Position numbers and translations under genes: made by a program. 30,191 nt of DNA from an uncultured Roseburia sp. (GTDB lineage: Bacteria; Bacillota; Clostridia; Lachnospirales; Lachnospiraceae): NCBI GenBank assembly GCA_910587865.1, contig CAJUNX010000012.1, forward strand, positions 67,274 through 97,464. The letters are read 5' to 3'. Positions within the stretch are counted from its first letter, which is position 1, and every line of letters starts with the position of its first letter. Under the pieces are notes generated by a model, which made no database searches, was not told the origin of the DNA, and saw nothing but the letters and a program-made list of their open reading frames with translations. This document shows positions 1 to 7,386 of this stretch, one piece after another.

Positions 1-132
1 CGCGAGGCGGGGGAAGACAGCGTCCTGCGGTGGGTCGGGCAGCGACCTGGTAAAAGGAGCCGCCCGCGCGAGGCGGGGGAAGACAGCGTCCTGCGGTGGG
101 TCGGGCAGCGACCTGGTAAAAAGAGCCGCCCG
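1..132. repeat. Two tandem copies of a 66-bp GC-rich unit
   Basis: Positions 1-66 and 67-132 match except for one base (G at 56 versus A at 122), and the start of a third copy follows at 133. The unit holds a small hairpin (GGTCG, 5-base loop, CGACC). The array may begin left of the window. It lies downstream of the minus-strand MerR operon, and no open frame with a ribosome binding site was found across it. It resembles the other GC-rich intergenic arrays here in style but not in sequence. Confidence 0.85.
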
Positions 133-153
133 CGCGGTGTGCAGGGCAGCAGG

Positions 154-309
154 CTAACGCCGCCGCAGACGATCCGCCAGCCAGCCGGCTCCAAAGAGCA
201 GACAGGATGCCGCAAGGGAAAACGGCAGACTGCCGGTGACGCGCATGATTCCGGAGAACAGAAACAGGATGCAGATCCAGGGTGTCAGGAAGAGAGACGA
301 ACGTTTCAT
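154..309 (-). CDS. Small 51-residue two-helix membrane protein
   Basis: This short frame starts with ATG at 309, overlapping the TGA of the MerR gene (ATGA arrangement), and has a strong GGAGG four bases upstream, so translation is probably coupled to the regulator. The product begins MKRSSLFLTPWICILF and has two hydrophobic stretches, about residues 6-24 and 28-43, joined by a short turn, and ends in a basic LADRLRRR tail. Both termini are basic, which suits a hairpin with both ends in the cytoplasm. The family is unknown to me. As a small membrane protein encoded with a MerR regulator, it may be a modulator or efflux accessory, but that is inference. Coding status is well supported by the RBS, the overlap and the hydrophobic pattern. 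Confidence 0.72.
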   Translation of the reverse strand: MKRSSLFLTPWICILFLFSGIMRVTGSLPFSLAASCLLFGAGWLADRLRRR

Positions 310-1316
310 GGCGCCTCCTTTCCGGCGCAGTCCGGCGCCGGTGCAGAGCCGCCGGAAGCCGATGACGATGCGGTCTGCGCAGGAGCAGGCATGAGGGAAG
401 CGCCTGACTGTGCAAAAGCGGCTGCAGTGGAAGCAGCGGCCTTACCGGCGAGCGCCGGATGGTTCCGGAGCAGCGCGTCGTCTGCAGCGGCCAGCAGACG
501 GCGGTAGGCGGCGTAGGACGGGCTGAGCCGTTCCATGGCCGGCAGAAAGATATCGTAATAGCCGCTGGTCTGACAAAAGTCCTGCATTACGGACTGAAAT
601 TCCGAAAGAGGAGAGTTCTGATATTCCTTTGTCTGCCGGAAGGCAAGCCAGGTGTCGATTGCGTTCTGATGGCTGGTCAGAAACTCCGTTGGATCCGCGG
701 CGCACTGTCGGAGCGTATCTGTGATATCACTGATACCGGACATCTGCGCATCGGTGCACTGAGCATTCATCTCGTCAAGCAGCGCACAGACAGCCGGGGA
801 AAATTGCGGCGTCGGCATCTCATCGAGAAAACGGATGATATCACGGTACGCGGCCTCCTGTTCTGCAGTGGCAGCGGGATCCTGTAAATAGGCGGAAAAA
901 TGCAGGCAGAGATAGCGCCCCAGGTAGCCGGGAAACGCGTGTAAAAGTCGTTCTGAAATGGAAGAATTCTGTTCAAGGGCAGCGAGCGCCGCTGCCGCGG
1001 TGTCATAGTCGCCGTCGCGGCACAGCTGTCCGAGCAGGGTCCTTTTTTTCTGCTCTTTTTGCAGCAGGAGCTCTTTTTCTGTACAGATATGGGAGAGGAC
1101 AGCGCGCGTCCCATCAGAGAGGGCGTCGGATATTTCCGGGATGGAAAGCCCGAGCCTGCGGAGCACGGCGATTTGCTTCAGACGATTCACGTCGCTGTCG
1201 TCAAAATTGCGGTAGTTGTTTTCCAGGACGGCGGGTGAAAGCAGTCCCTGCCCGATATAGTATTCAATCGCTTTTTTTGTCAGCCCGGTCAGCCGGATCA
1301 CTTCGTGTATCTGCAT
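306..1316 (-). CDS. MerR-family transcriptional regulator with large effector domain
   Basis: The 336-residue product has an N-terminal MerR winged helix-turn-helix (about residues 1-70): it opens MQIHEVIRLTGLTKKAIEYY, then has the NNYRNFDDSDVNRLKQIAVLRRLGLSIPEI wing and second helix. MerR proteins bind as dimers and untwist promoters with long spacers. A short helical stretch follows (about 75-110), then an alpha-helical region of roughly 200 residues that I cannot assign, presumably the effector domain. The last 35 residues are rich in Ala, Ser and Pro and look unstructured. The start has GGGAG upstream. Its own promoter (1469-1499) has MerR-type geometry, so autoregulation is likely. The gene is coupled to the small membrane protein downstream. 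The ligand cannot be read from the sequence. Confidence 0.88.
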   Translation of the reverse strand: MQIHEVIRLTGLTKKAIEYYIGQGLLSPAVLENNYRNFDDSDVNRLKQIAVLRRLGLSIPEISDALSDGTRAVLSHICTEKELLLQKEQKKRTLLGQLCRDGDYDTAAAALAALEQNSSISERLLHAFPGYLGRYLCLHFSAYLQDPAATAEQEAAYRDIIRFLDEMPTPQFSPAVCALLDEMNAQCTDAQMSGISDITDTLRQCAADPTEFLTSHQNAIDTWLAFRQTKEYQNSPLSEFQSVMQDFCQTSGYYDIFLPAMERLSPSYAAYRRLLAAADDALLRNHPALAGKAAASTAAAFAQSGASLMPAPAQTASSSASGGSAPAPDCAGKEAP

Positions 1317-1330
1317 AATAATCTCCCTTC

Positions 1331-1458
1331 CGGAGCGGTTACGCGACGGGGTTCACCACGGCTTATTTGTGACGCTCCGGCACAAATAGCCGTGTGAAAA
1401 ATCAGCTGTCAGGCCGATTTTTCACACTAATTTCTCCCCGGATTCCCCCGGCAGGGGG
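1331..1458 (-). promoter_or_regulatory. Palindrome-rich 5' leader of the MerR gene
   Basis: The untranslated region between the MerR promoter and its start codon contains several inverted repeats. CCCCC/GGGGG lies at 1445-1458, at the transcript 5' end. A perfect 12-bp pair, GTGTGAAAAATC (1392-1403) with GATTTTTCACAC (1416-1427), follows. A 13-bp pair with one bulge joins 1358-1371 to 1381-1393. CGGAGCG (1331-1337) can pair with CGCTCCG (1373-1379), overlapping the loop of the previous hairpin, so alternative folds are possible close to the ribosome binding site. No T-tract follows any stem, so a simple terminator is unlikely. It may be a structured leader or an inserted REP/MITE-like element. 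Confidence 0.6.
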
Positions 1459-1468
1459 TTCTGACCTG

Positions 1469-1499
1469 ATTGTAAGCCAGTCCCCTGGGGAACAGTCAA
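1469..1499 (-). promoter_or_regulatory. MerR-type promoter/operator with 19-bp spacer
   Basis: Read on the minus strand, TTGACT (1499-1494) and TACAAT (1474-1469) are near-consensus sigma-A boxes separated by 19 bp instead of 17. The spacer carries a dyad with a CCCC-A-GGGG core flanked by GT(T) and AC. This is the established geometry of promoters activated by MerR-family regulators through DNA distortion. It lies directly downstream of the solute-binding-protein gene and points into the MerR gene, so it probably drives the regulator and the 51-residue protein. Confidence 0.8.
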
Positions 1500-1509
1500 G
1501 AGGAAATTT

Positions 1510-2829
1510 TTATTTCTGAAGCGCCTCATCCTGAAGCCGGTCAAATTCCGCCATGCATTCGTCCACCGTAGAGCCGCTTAGAAGCATGCGGACAATCATG
1601 CAGGTGTTTCCCCACTGCTCAACATTCATACCTGCATTGGCGCCGAGCACATAGACATTATTCTGGATCTGGTCATTCAGCGGTTTTAATGCCGGAATAC
1701 ACTCGACTTCGACGTTTTTTGACGGGGAGATCACACGGTTGATTTCGGCGTAGGTCTGGAGCGCTTCATCGGAGAGAATGATCTCCAGCACGTCTTTCGC
1801 GTCTTCTGCGTGATCTGCGTTTGCGCCGATCCCGTATCCCGTCGTGGCCATTACCGGCATCTGTCCCCGGCTGCTTGGAAATCCGATAACAACCATGTTA
1901 AAATCAGGGTTTCCGTATGCGGTGTCTGAATTTGCCGCGCCCCAGTACGCCATGACGATCGGAGTTTTCTGGGAAAGAAAATCTTCGCCTTCCCCTTCTA
2001 TCGCCTCACTCACAAGAGCCTTTTTGGCATCAATATAACCGCAGTCAGTCATTTCCTGAAGAAATTCAAACGCGGGACGCATATAATCGCTGTATCTGTG
2101 CGCACCGCTGTTGAGCGCTGCGACTTTTGCCCCGGTGTTCCCGCCGTTATACAGATCCGCGTATGCCTGTGCAAAAACAAAGGTTTCCAGCCACCAGCGA
2201 TTTGCACCTACAGGCGTCTCGTAGCCGTTTTCCTGTAATACACGGCAGCATTCCAGGAAATCGTCTGGTGTTTCCGGCAGCTTCAGGTCATACAGGTCAA
2301 AAATGTCTTTATTGATGAACAGACCGTAGGCTACGATCTCCTGCGGGACTGCCACCAGTTTTCCGTTTACCGTGTTCGCGGTTTTTACAACTTCTCGCAG
2401 ATTATCTGTGCACGCCAGATCGGACAGATCCATCAGCAGTCCCTCTTCCCCCAGTCTGCGGATCGTATCAGGGTTGAGCAGATACAGATCGTCCATATTG
2501 CTGCGGGCCCTGTCGAGCGCGACATCGTCATAGGTCTTATCCATGTGATCTTCCGCTGTGTAGGTGATATAATTTACGGTTACTCCAAGCTCTTCCTCCG
2601 CCATGCGAATCGTTGTGTCTGCGGCATTTCTCGCCATGTTTTCCGCATCCGGGGCCGTTTTTTCCATGGGGCTGAAGAGAGTTACATCCCGGTCGGTTTC
2701 TCCTCTTTGCGTGATCAGATTTGCGTTCGATTCCCCGATGCCATTGCAGGCGGCCGCGGGAAGGATCAGTATTCCTGTCAGGATGGAAACAATGAACCTG
2801 TGAAAATCTTTTTTTGTCCGTCTTTTCAT
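1510..2829 (-). CDS. Extracellular solute-binding lipoprotein (ABC sugar-type)
   Basis: The 439-residue product starts with a basic N-terminus and a lipoprotein signal peptide ending in a lipobox (LPAAAC, cysteine at about residue 28), so it should be a membrane-anchored extracellular protein. The body has the pattern of family-1-like sugar-binding proteins, for example the VPQEIVAYGLFINKDIFDLYDLKLPETPDDF stretch around residues 160-190 and the MAYWGAANSDTAYGNPDF and GYGIGANADHAEDAKDVLEI stretches later. Length is normal for the family. GGAGAG precedes the start. It lies 35 bp downstream of the hybrid kinase in the same direction, so the two are probably one operon. No permease or ATPase gene accompanies it, so a sensory role with the kinase is possible. 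The ligand is unknown. Confidence 0.85.
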   Translation of the reverse strand: MKRRTKKDFHRFIVSILTGILILPAAACNGIGESNANLITQRGETDRDVTLFSPMEKTAPDAENMARNAADTTIRMAEEELGVTVNYITYTAEDHMDKTYDDVALDRARSNMDDLYLLNPDTIRRLGEEGLLMDLSDLACTDNLREVVKTANTVNGKLVAVPQEIVAYGLFINKDIFDLYDLKLPETPDDFLECCRVLQENGYETPVGANRWWLETFVFAQAYADLYNGGNTGAKVAALNSGAHRYSDYMRPAFEFLQEMTDCGYIDAKKALVSEAIEGEGEDFLSQKTPIVMAYWGAANSDTAYGNPDFNMVVIGFPSSRGQMPVMATTGYGIGANADHAEDAKDVLEIILSDEALQTYAEINRVISPSKNVEVECIPALKPLNDQIQNNVYVLGANAGMNVEQWGNTCMIVRMLLSGSTVDECMAEFDRLQDEALQK

Positions 2830-2864
2830 GGTATTGTCACTCTCCGTTTCTGCATTGTTATTGC

Positions 2865-5450
2865 TTATAAGCCGGTGTCTTTTCCCGGAATATACCGGTG
2901 AATTGTCTGTTTTAATAGTTCGACATCAATCGGTTTGGTCAGATGGATATTCATACCTGCACTCAGAGCTTCCTTTTCGTCCTCCGCAAACGCATTTGCC
3001 GTCATGGCGATGATGGGAATGGTACCGGCATCCGCGCGTTTTTGTGCCCGAATGGCTCTCGTCGCGTCGTAGCCGTTCATCACCGGCATCTGGACGTCCA
3101 TGAGAATCGCATCAAAGCTGCCTGGAGGAGACGCGAGAAAACGCTCTAATGCCAGCCGGCCGTTTTCGACGATCTCACAGTCGGCGCCCTCGATCGATAA
3201 AATCGCCGAGAGAATTTCCGCATTGATTTCGTTGTCCTCAGCTGCGAGAAAATGAAGACCCAGAAGACTGCCTTTTTCTTCAGAATCCGTCCGCACACAT
3301 CCCCCGGATTCCGCTGCCTGTATCTGCCTGATTTTTTCCTTCAGTGCCGATACAAATACCGGCTTTGAGAGAACAGCGGTATATCTGCGGCGGAGTATGT
3401 GTTCGAGATCGTCCGATCGCGCTGCATCCTGCTCTGTCAGAAACAGAAGGAGCGACGTTTCCGGGAGCGTGTCTCTTAAGTGTTCCGCGATCCGCGTATC
3501 TTCGTCCGCCAGTGTCTGCCAGTCGGCAAGCACCAGATGGAAACCGTTTGTATCATTGTGTGTCTCCTGCACCATACGGAGGGCATCTTTTGCCAGAAGC
3601 GCTGTGTTTACCGAAATACCTGCGCTGCTCATATGCGTCTGTATGTTTTTGATCTCCGATATCGTTTTGTCCACAGCCAGAATGCGGGAGATGCCGCTGT
3701 TTTCCCAAAACGCTTTGTCCGCCTGACATTCCGAGATTTTAAATTCAAGCTCCACCCGAAAGAGACTGCCCTGACCGACTTCGCTGGACACATCAATGGT
3801 TCCGCCCATCAGCTCCACAATATTTTTGGTAATCGCCATGCCGAGTCCGGTCCCCTGTACCTTATTTGTGGTGCTGTTTTCCGCTCTCGTAAATATATCG
3901 AAAATCGTGCTTAGAAATTCGGGCGTCATTCCGTAGCCGTCATCTGCGACTTCGATCCGAATCCGTTCAAACTGGTCTGCACGCTTCTTTAGCCCGGTCA
4001 GACGAAGGCAGATATGACCGTTGTCCGGCGTATATTTGACGGCATTCGAGAGAAGATTAATGAGAATCTGATTGACTCTTGTCTCATCGCCCAGCAGATA
4101 TTCATGTTCAAGGTCTGTGATTTCCACATGAAATTCCTGCGCTTTTGCGTCAGCCATCGGCCGGATGATGGCATCGATGGAGGCAACCAGATCGCTGATC
4201 GAAAATTCTTCCTCGGTGAGGACCACTTTTCCGCTTTCAATGCGGGAAACCTCGAGGATATCATTGATCAGGCTGAGCAGATGCTGTCCGGACGCCATAA
4301 TCTTTTCCGTATATTCCCGCACCTTCTGCGGATGCTCCGCATCCTTTGCAAGCAGAGCGGTGAATCCGAGAACCGCATTCATCGGGGTGCGGATATCGTG
4401 GGACATATTGGAGAGGAACATGGTTTTCGCGGTGCTTGCAAGCTGTGCCGCATGCAGAGCTTCCATCAGCTGTCTGCTGTGCTGCTCCCGCTCCTCTTCG
4501 CGTTCCCGTAAGAGCTCTCTCTGCTGCCGCTGGTTAAAATAGTACAGCATACAGCACAGGAAAAACGCGATCAGCATGACGGCAACGACAATAAGAATAT
4601 TGTAGTTTACGGTTTTGCCTTCCTGCTGAATCGCTTCTGTCGGCACGTAGCCGACCAGGCAGATCGTGCCGCCGTTTACCATCCATATAAAGTTCAGCGA
4701 GCTTTTGTTTCGGATATCATGATAAAACATCATATCTTTTTTGTTCCGGACACAGTCCTCGATCTCAGCGCGCAGCGATTCATCATGAATCTCATTCGCC
4801 CTGTAAAAATCCTCGAGATTCAGATGTCCGGCGCTTCGGGCTCCCATACCCTTTGGCTTTAGCACAAACCGTTCCGTATCCGTATCCATAATATAGAGCA
4901 TGGCCTGCCTGTCGTAAAATCCGTCGGGAAGCGACCGGTCGAGGGAGTCAAAGGTATATTCCGCATAAAGGGAGCCGATCACTGAGCCGTCTTTTATAAC
5001 GGGGCATTTGATGCAGTATGCCCATGCGCCCATATAATTCAGATAGGAACTGGAAATTTCCAGTCCGTCTGCCATCCCGGCGGAAAAAAAGGTCATTCCT
5101 TCTTCCGAAAAGAGCTCTTCCGTGCTGGAAACGCCCTCTGTCTCCCCTGCCCGGATCAGAGCAATCCGCACCATGGTATCATTTTTCTCATAGGAACGGA
5201 TATAGTCTTCCGGATTTTCCATGGCAGCAATATCCCGCGCCATCAGCGTCTGAAATTCGGCTTCCATATTCCAGATGGATTCGATCGTACATTTGATCAG
5301 ATTCAGATTTTCATTCAGATTCTGAATGGCTGCCGCGGACATCTCTTTTGATATTTTCCGCGATACCGTAAACACGACACCTCCCAGAAGACAGAAAACG
5401 AGTACAATGGAAAGAAACAAAGGAATCTGCTTTCTTTTCGTCACCTTCAT
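2865..5450 (-). CDS. Hybrid sensor histidine kinase with two receiver domains
   Basis: The 861-residue membrane kinase has a transmembrane helix at about residues 10-30, an extracellular sensory region (about 31-280, Cache-like by position only), a second helix at about 283-305 and a coiled coil. The HisKA domain follows, with the canonical H-box SNMSHDIRTPMN (phosphoacceptor His351). The HATPase domain has NLLSNAVKYT, DDGYGM and GTGLGMAITKNIV. Next comes a degenerate receiver (about 585-700, with LVLADWQT and LSKP). A complete C-terminal receiver (about 733-850) has acidic residues in AAEDNEIN, Asp785 in LMDVQMP and the lysine in TKPID. No DNA-binding output domain is present, so the signal must pass to another protein or end in phosphorelay. 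The start has AGGTGAG upstream. It is cotranscribed with the solute-binding lipoprotein, which may present the ligand to its extracellular region (inference). Confidence 0.92.
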   Translation of the reverse strand: MKVTKRKQIPLFLSIVLVFCLLGGVVFTVSRKISKEMSAAAIQNLNENLNLIKCTIESIWNMEAEFQTLMARDIAAMENPEDYIRSYEKNDTMVRIALIRAGETEGVSSTEELFSEEGMTFFSAGMADGLEISSSYLNYMGAWAYCIKCPVIKDGSVIGSLYAEYTFDSLDRSLPDGFYDRQAMLYIMDTDTERFVLKPKGMGARSAGHLNLEDFYRANEIHDESLRAEIEDCVRNKKDMMFYHDIRNKSSLNFIWMVNGGTICLVGYVPTEAIQQEGKTVNYNILIVVAVMLIAFFLCCMLYYFNQRQQRELLREREEEREQHSRQLMEALHAAQLASTAKTMFLSNMSHDIRTPMNAVLGFTALLAKDAEHPQKVREYTEKIMASGQHLLSLINDILEVSRIESGKVVLTEEEFSISDLVASIDAIIRPMADAKAQEFHVEITDLEHEYLLGDETRVNQILINLLSNAVKYTPDNGHICLRLTGLKKRADQFERIRIEVADDGYGMTPEFLSTIFDIFTRAENSTTNKVQGTGLGMAITKNIVELMGGTIDVSSEVGQGSLFRVELEFKISECQADKAFWENSGISRILAVDKTISEIKNIQTHMSSAGISVNTALLAKDALRMVQETHNDTNGFHLVLADWQTLADEDTRIAEHLRDTLPETSLLLFLTEQDAARSDDLEHILRRRYTAVLSKPVFVSALKEKIRQIQAAESGGCVRTDSEEKGSLLGLHFLAAEDNEINAEILSAILSIEGADCEIVENGRLALERFLASPPGSFDAILMDVQMPVMNGYDATRAIRAQKRADAGTIPIIAMTANAFAEDEKEALSAGMNIHLTKPIDVELLKQTIHRYIPGKDTGL

Positions 5451-5515
5451 CTGATGTTCTCACCTCTTATTTCCGGACAAACAAACGTCCTGTTCTTTTA
5501 CACTATTTTACCTTA

Positions 5516-5538
5516 TTTTATGGTATTATTCCATAAAA
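5516..5538. promoter_or_regulatory. AT-rich dyad in the divergent kinase intergenic region
   Basis: TTTTATGG (5516-5523) and CCATAAAA (5531-5538) form a perfect 8-bp inverted repeat around a 7-bp centre. It lies between the minus-strand hybrid kinase and the plus-strand YesM-like kinase, in an AT-rich stretch with several TAAAAT-like boxes on the minus strand. It could be an operator for the leftward operon or part of its promoter. No clear -35/-10 pair for that operon could be fixed. Confidence 0.4.
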
Positions 5539-5583
5539 GAACTCATTTTGTCAGAAAAATCATCCGAAGATTTCAATGGGTTC

Positions 5584-5612
5584 TTGTATCCGGGGGCAGG
5601 AAAGCGTACAAT
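5584..5612 (+). promoter_or_regulatory. Sigma-A-type promoter for the YesM-like kinase operon
   Basis: TTGTAT (5584-5589) and TACAAT (5607-5612) are separated by exactly 17 bp. Transcription would start near 5619, giving a leader of about 50 bases before the start codon at 5671. This is the best plus-strand match in the divergent intergenic region. Confidence 0.65.
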
Positions 5613-5670
5613 CAATACGATATCGTAATGCAGGCTGCGGTGACAGTCTGTCAGGTATTTGGGAGGTACG

Positions 5671-7386
5671 ATGGCGAAATCATATTCGGTGAAAAAACGT
5701 GTGCTGCTCCTGCTGCTGTTTCTGCTCGGTATGGTGCTGCTGATTCTCATGTATTATAACTATTTTGCGGTCAGCGAGCTGAATAAGAAGACGGCGGAGG
5801 CCAGCAGCAACACGCTCTATATCCAGTGTCAGAACATGGAGAAGGAGATGGAGAGCATAGCGGCGGCTATGGTCAATCTCACCTCGGAGCAGGTGCCGTT
5901 CCAGCGGCTTGCCTACGGGGAATCCGGGGAATATGAGAATTACGTGAATGTATTTGACACGCAGCAGAGCGTGGAGGATATGATGTATTCCTACAGCGAC
6001 TGGCGGTGCAGCGTTCTGATCTCCATTCCCAAAGGGGTGAACCGGATGATTCTGAACTTAGGCTACAGCCCCGGCGAATCGGGGCGGCTGCTGCAGGAGA
6101 GGCTGTGGGAGATCGCGGAGGACGAGGAGAATCGTCCGGGCAATCTCTGGTTTCCGGTAAAAGCCGGTGAGGAGTCCTACCTGGTGCGGATGCTGGGGTA
6201 CCGCTCAACCTGGCTGTTTGCGGTGCTGCCGCTTGATCAGATGATTCTGATGCAGAATAACGATAACGCGAACGAGGCGGTCACTGTCTTTTTTGACGGG
6301 AATGAGATCTATACCGGGAATACCATTGTGCAGGATACGGCGGAGCTTTTTAAGGAGCATGAAGGATACTATCTGATGGAGACAGGCGGGAAACGGTATC
6401 TGGCGATCGAGTCGGGGCTTTCCGGCAGCAGCTTAAAGGTGGCCTATCTGACACCGCAGTCGCGGTTCTGGGACAATATCGGGCCGGCGCACGGGTTGCT
6501 GATCCTGATCTCGTTCGCTATGCTTTTTACACTGCCGCTGGGGTATTATCTGCTGCGCCGGATGTTTTTTCAGCCGCTGGACCGCCTGGTGGATGAGATG
6601 GAATCGCTGGGAGGGCAGGAAAACGCCGCTGCAGGCCGGCCTTTTCGGGAACGGGAGTTTATCGCAGTGGATGAGGCGATGCACAGAATGGTAGATGAGA
6701 TCTCCCGGTTAAAGATCGAGAAGTACGAAAAGGAGCTTCTGGCGACGCAGGTGCAGCTGGAATATTACCGCGTGCAGATCCGGCCGCATTTTTACATCAA
6801 TTGCTTAAAGAGTATCTACAGTATGATAGAGGCGCACCGGTATCAGATGATACGGAAGATGATCATCTGCCTGTCGAATCACCTGCGTTATATGTTAAAA
6901 GAGCACAGAAATCTCGTGCCGCTTCGGGAAGAATTAAACTATATTAAGAATTATATTGAACTCCAGACGATCAGTATGCAGTATCCGCCGGAGTGCCGGA
7001 TTCAGTGTGGGCCGGATATGGAGGATTATCCGATTCCGGCGGTATCTCTGCTTTCGTTTGTGGAAAATTCTGTCAAATACAGTGCGCATTCCGGTGGCCC
7101 GTTAAAAATCCTCGTATCGGCCAGCCGGCTGAAAATGGAACAGGAGACGCTGGTCTGCTTTAGTGTTTCCGACAACGGACAGGGATTTGAGAAAGAAGTG
7201 CTGGTGAAGCTGAACGCGCTTGACGAGACGCTGACAGAGGAAGGGCATATCGGAATTTTAAATGTAGTGAGACGTTTCCGGCTCGGGTATGGAGAACGTG
7301 CGCATTTTACGTTCCGCAATTATGAGGGTGCGGTAAACGAGATTTTTTTGTCGGAGGGAACCTGTGAACCTGCTGATTGTGGATGA
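5671..7386 (+). CDS. YesM-like sensor histidine kinase
   Basis: The 571-residue product (MAKSYSVKKRVLLLLL...) has a transmembrane helix at about residues 9-29, an extracellular sensory region to about 270, a second helix at about 271-290, a HAMP-like segment, then the His_kinase domain. Here QIRPHFYINCLKSI contains the phosphoacceptor His373, and a C-terminal ATPase domain has VENSVKYS and SDNGQGFEKEV. This is the layout of YesM/LytS-type kinases that pair with AraC-type regulators and control carbohydrate ABC operons. A start at 5671 is preferred over the upstream in-frame TTG at 5659 because GGGAGG lies four bases before the ATG. The gene overlaps the response regulator by 23 bases, so the two form a translationally linked pair. 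Confidence 0.92.
   Translation: MAKSYSVKKRVLLLLLFLLGMVLLILMYYNYFAVSELNKKTAEASSNTLYIQCQNMEKEMESIAAAMVNLTSEQVPFQRLAYGESGEYENYVNVFDTQQSVEDMMYSYSDWRCSVLISIPKGVNRMILNLGYSPGESGRLLQERLWEIAEDEENRPGNLWFPVKAGEESYLVRMLGYRSTWLFAVLPLDQMILMQNNDNANEAVTVFFDGNEIYTGNTIVQDTAELFKEHEGYYLMETGGKRYLAIESGLSGSSLKVAYLTPQSRFWDNIGPAHGLLILISFAMLFTLPLGYYLLRRMFFQPLDRLVDEMESLGGQENAAAGRPFREREFIAVDEAMHRMVDEISRLKIEKYEKELLATQVQLEYYRVQIRPHFYINCLKSIYSMIEAHRYQMIRKMIICLSNHLRYMLKEHRNLVPLREELNYIKNYIELQTISMQYPPECRIQCGPDMEDYPIPAVSLLSFVENSVKYSAHSGGPLKILVSASRLKMEQETLVCFSVSDNGQGFEKEVLVKLNALDETLTEEGHIGILNVVRRFRLGYGERAHFTFRNYEGAVNEIFLSEGTCEPADCG

Noticed and set aside
459..887. Plus-strand frame opposite the MerR gene
   Set aside because: It is antisense to a clear MerR protein, without an RBS or recognisable motif.
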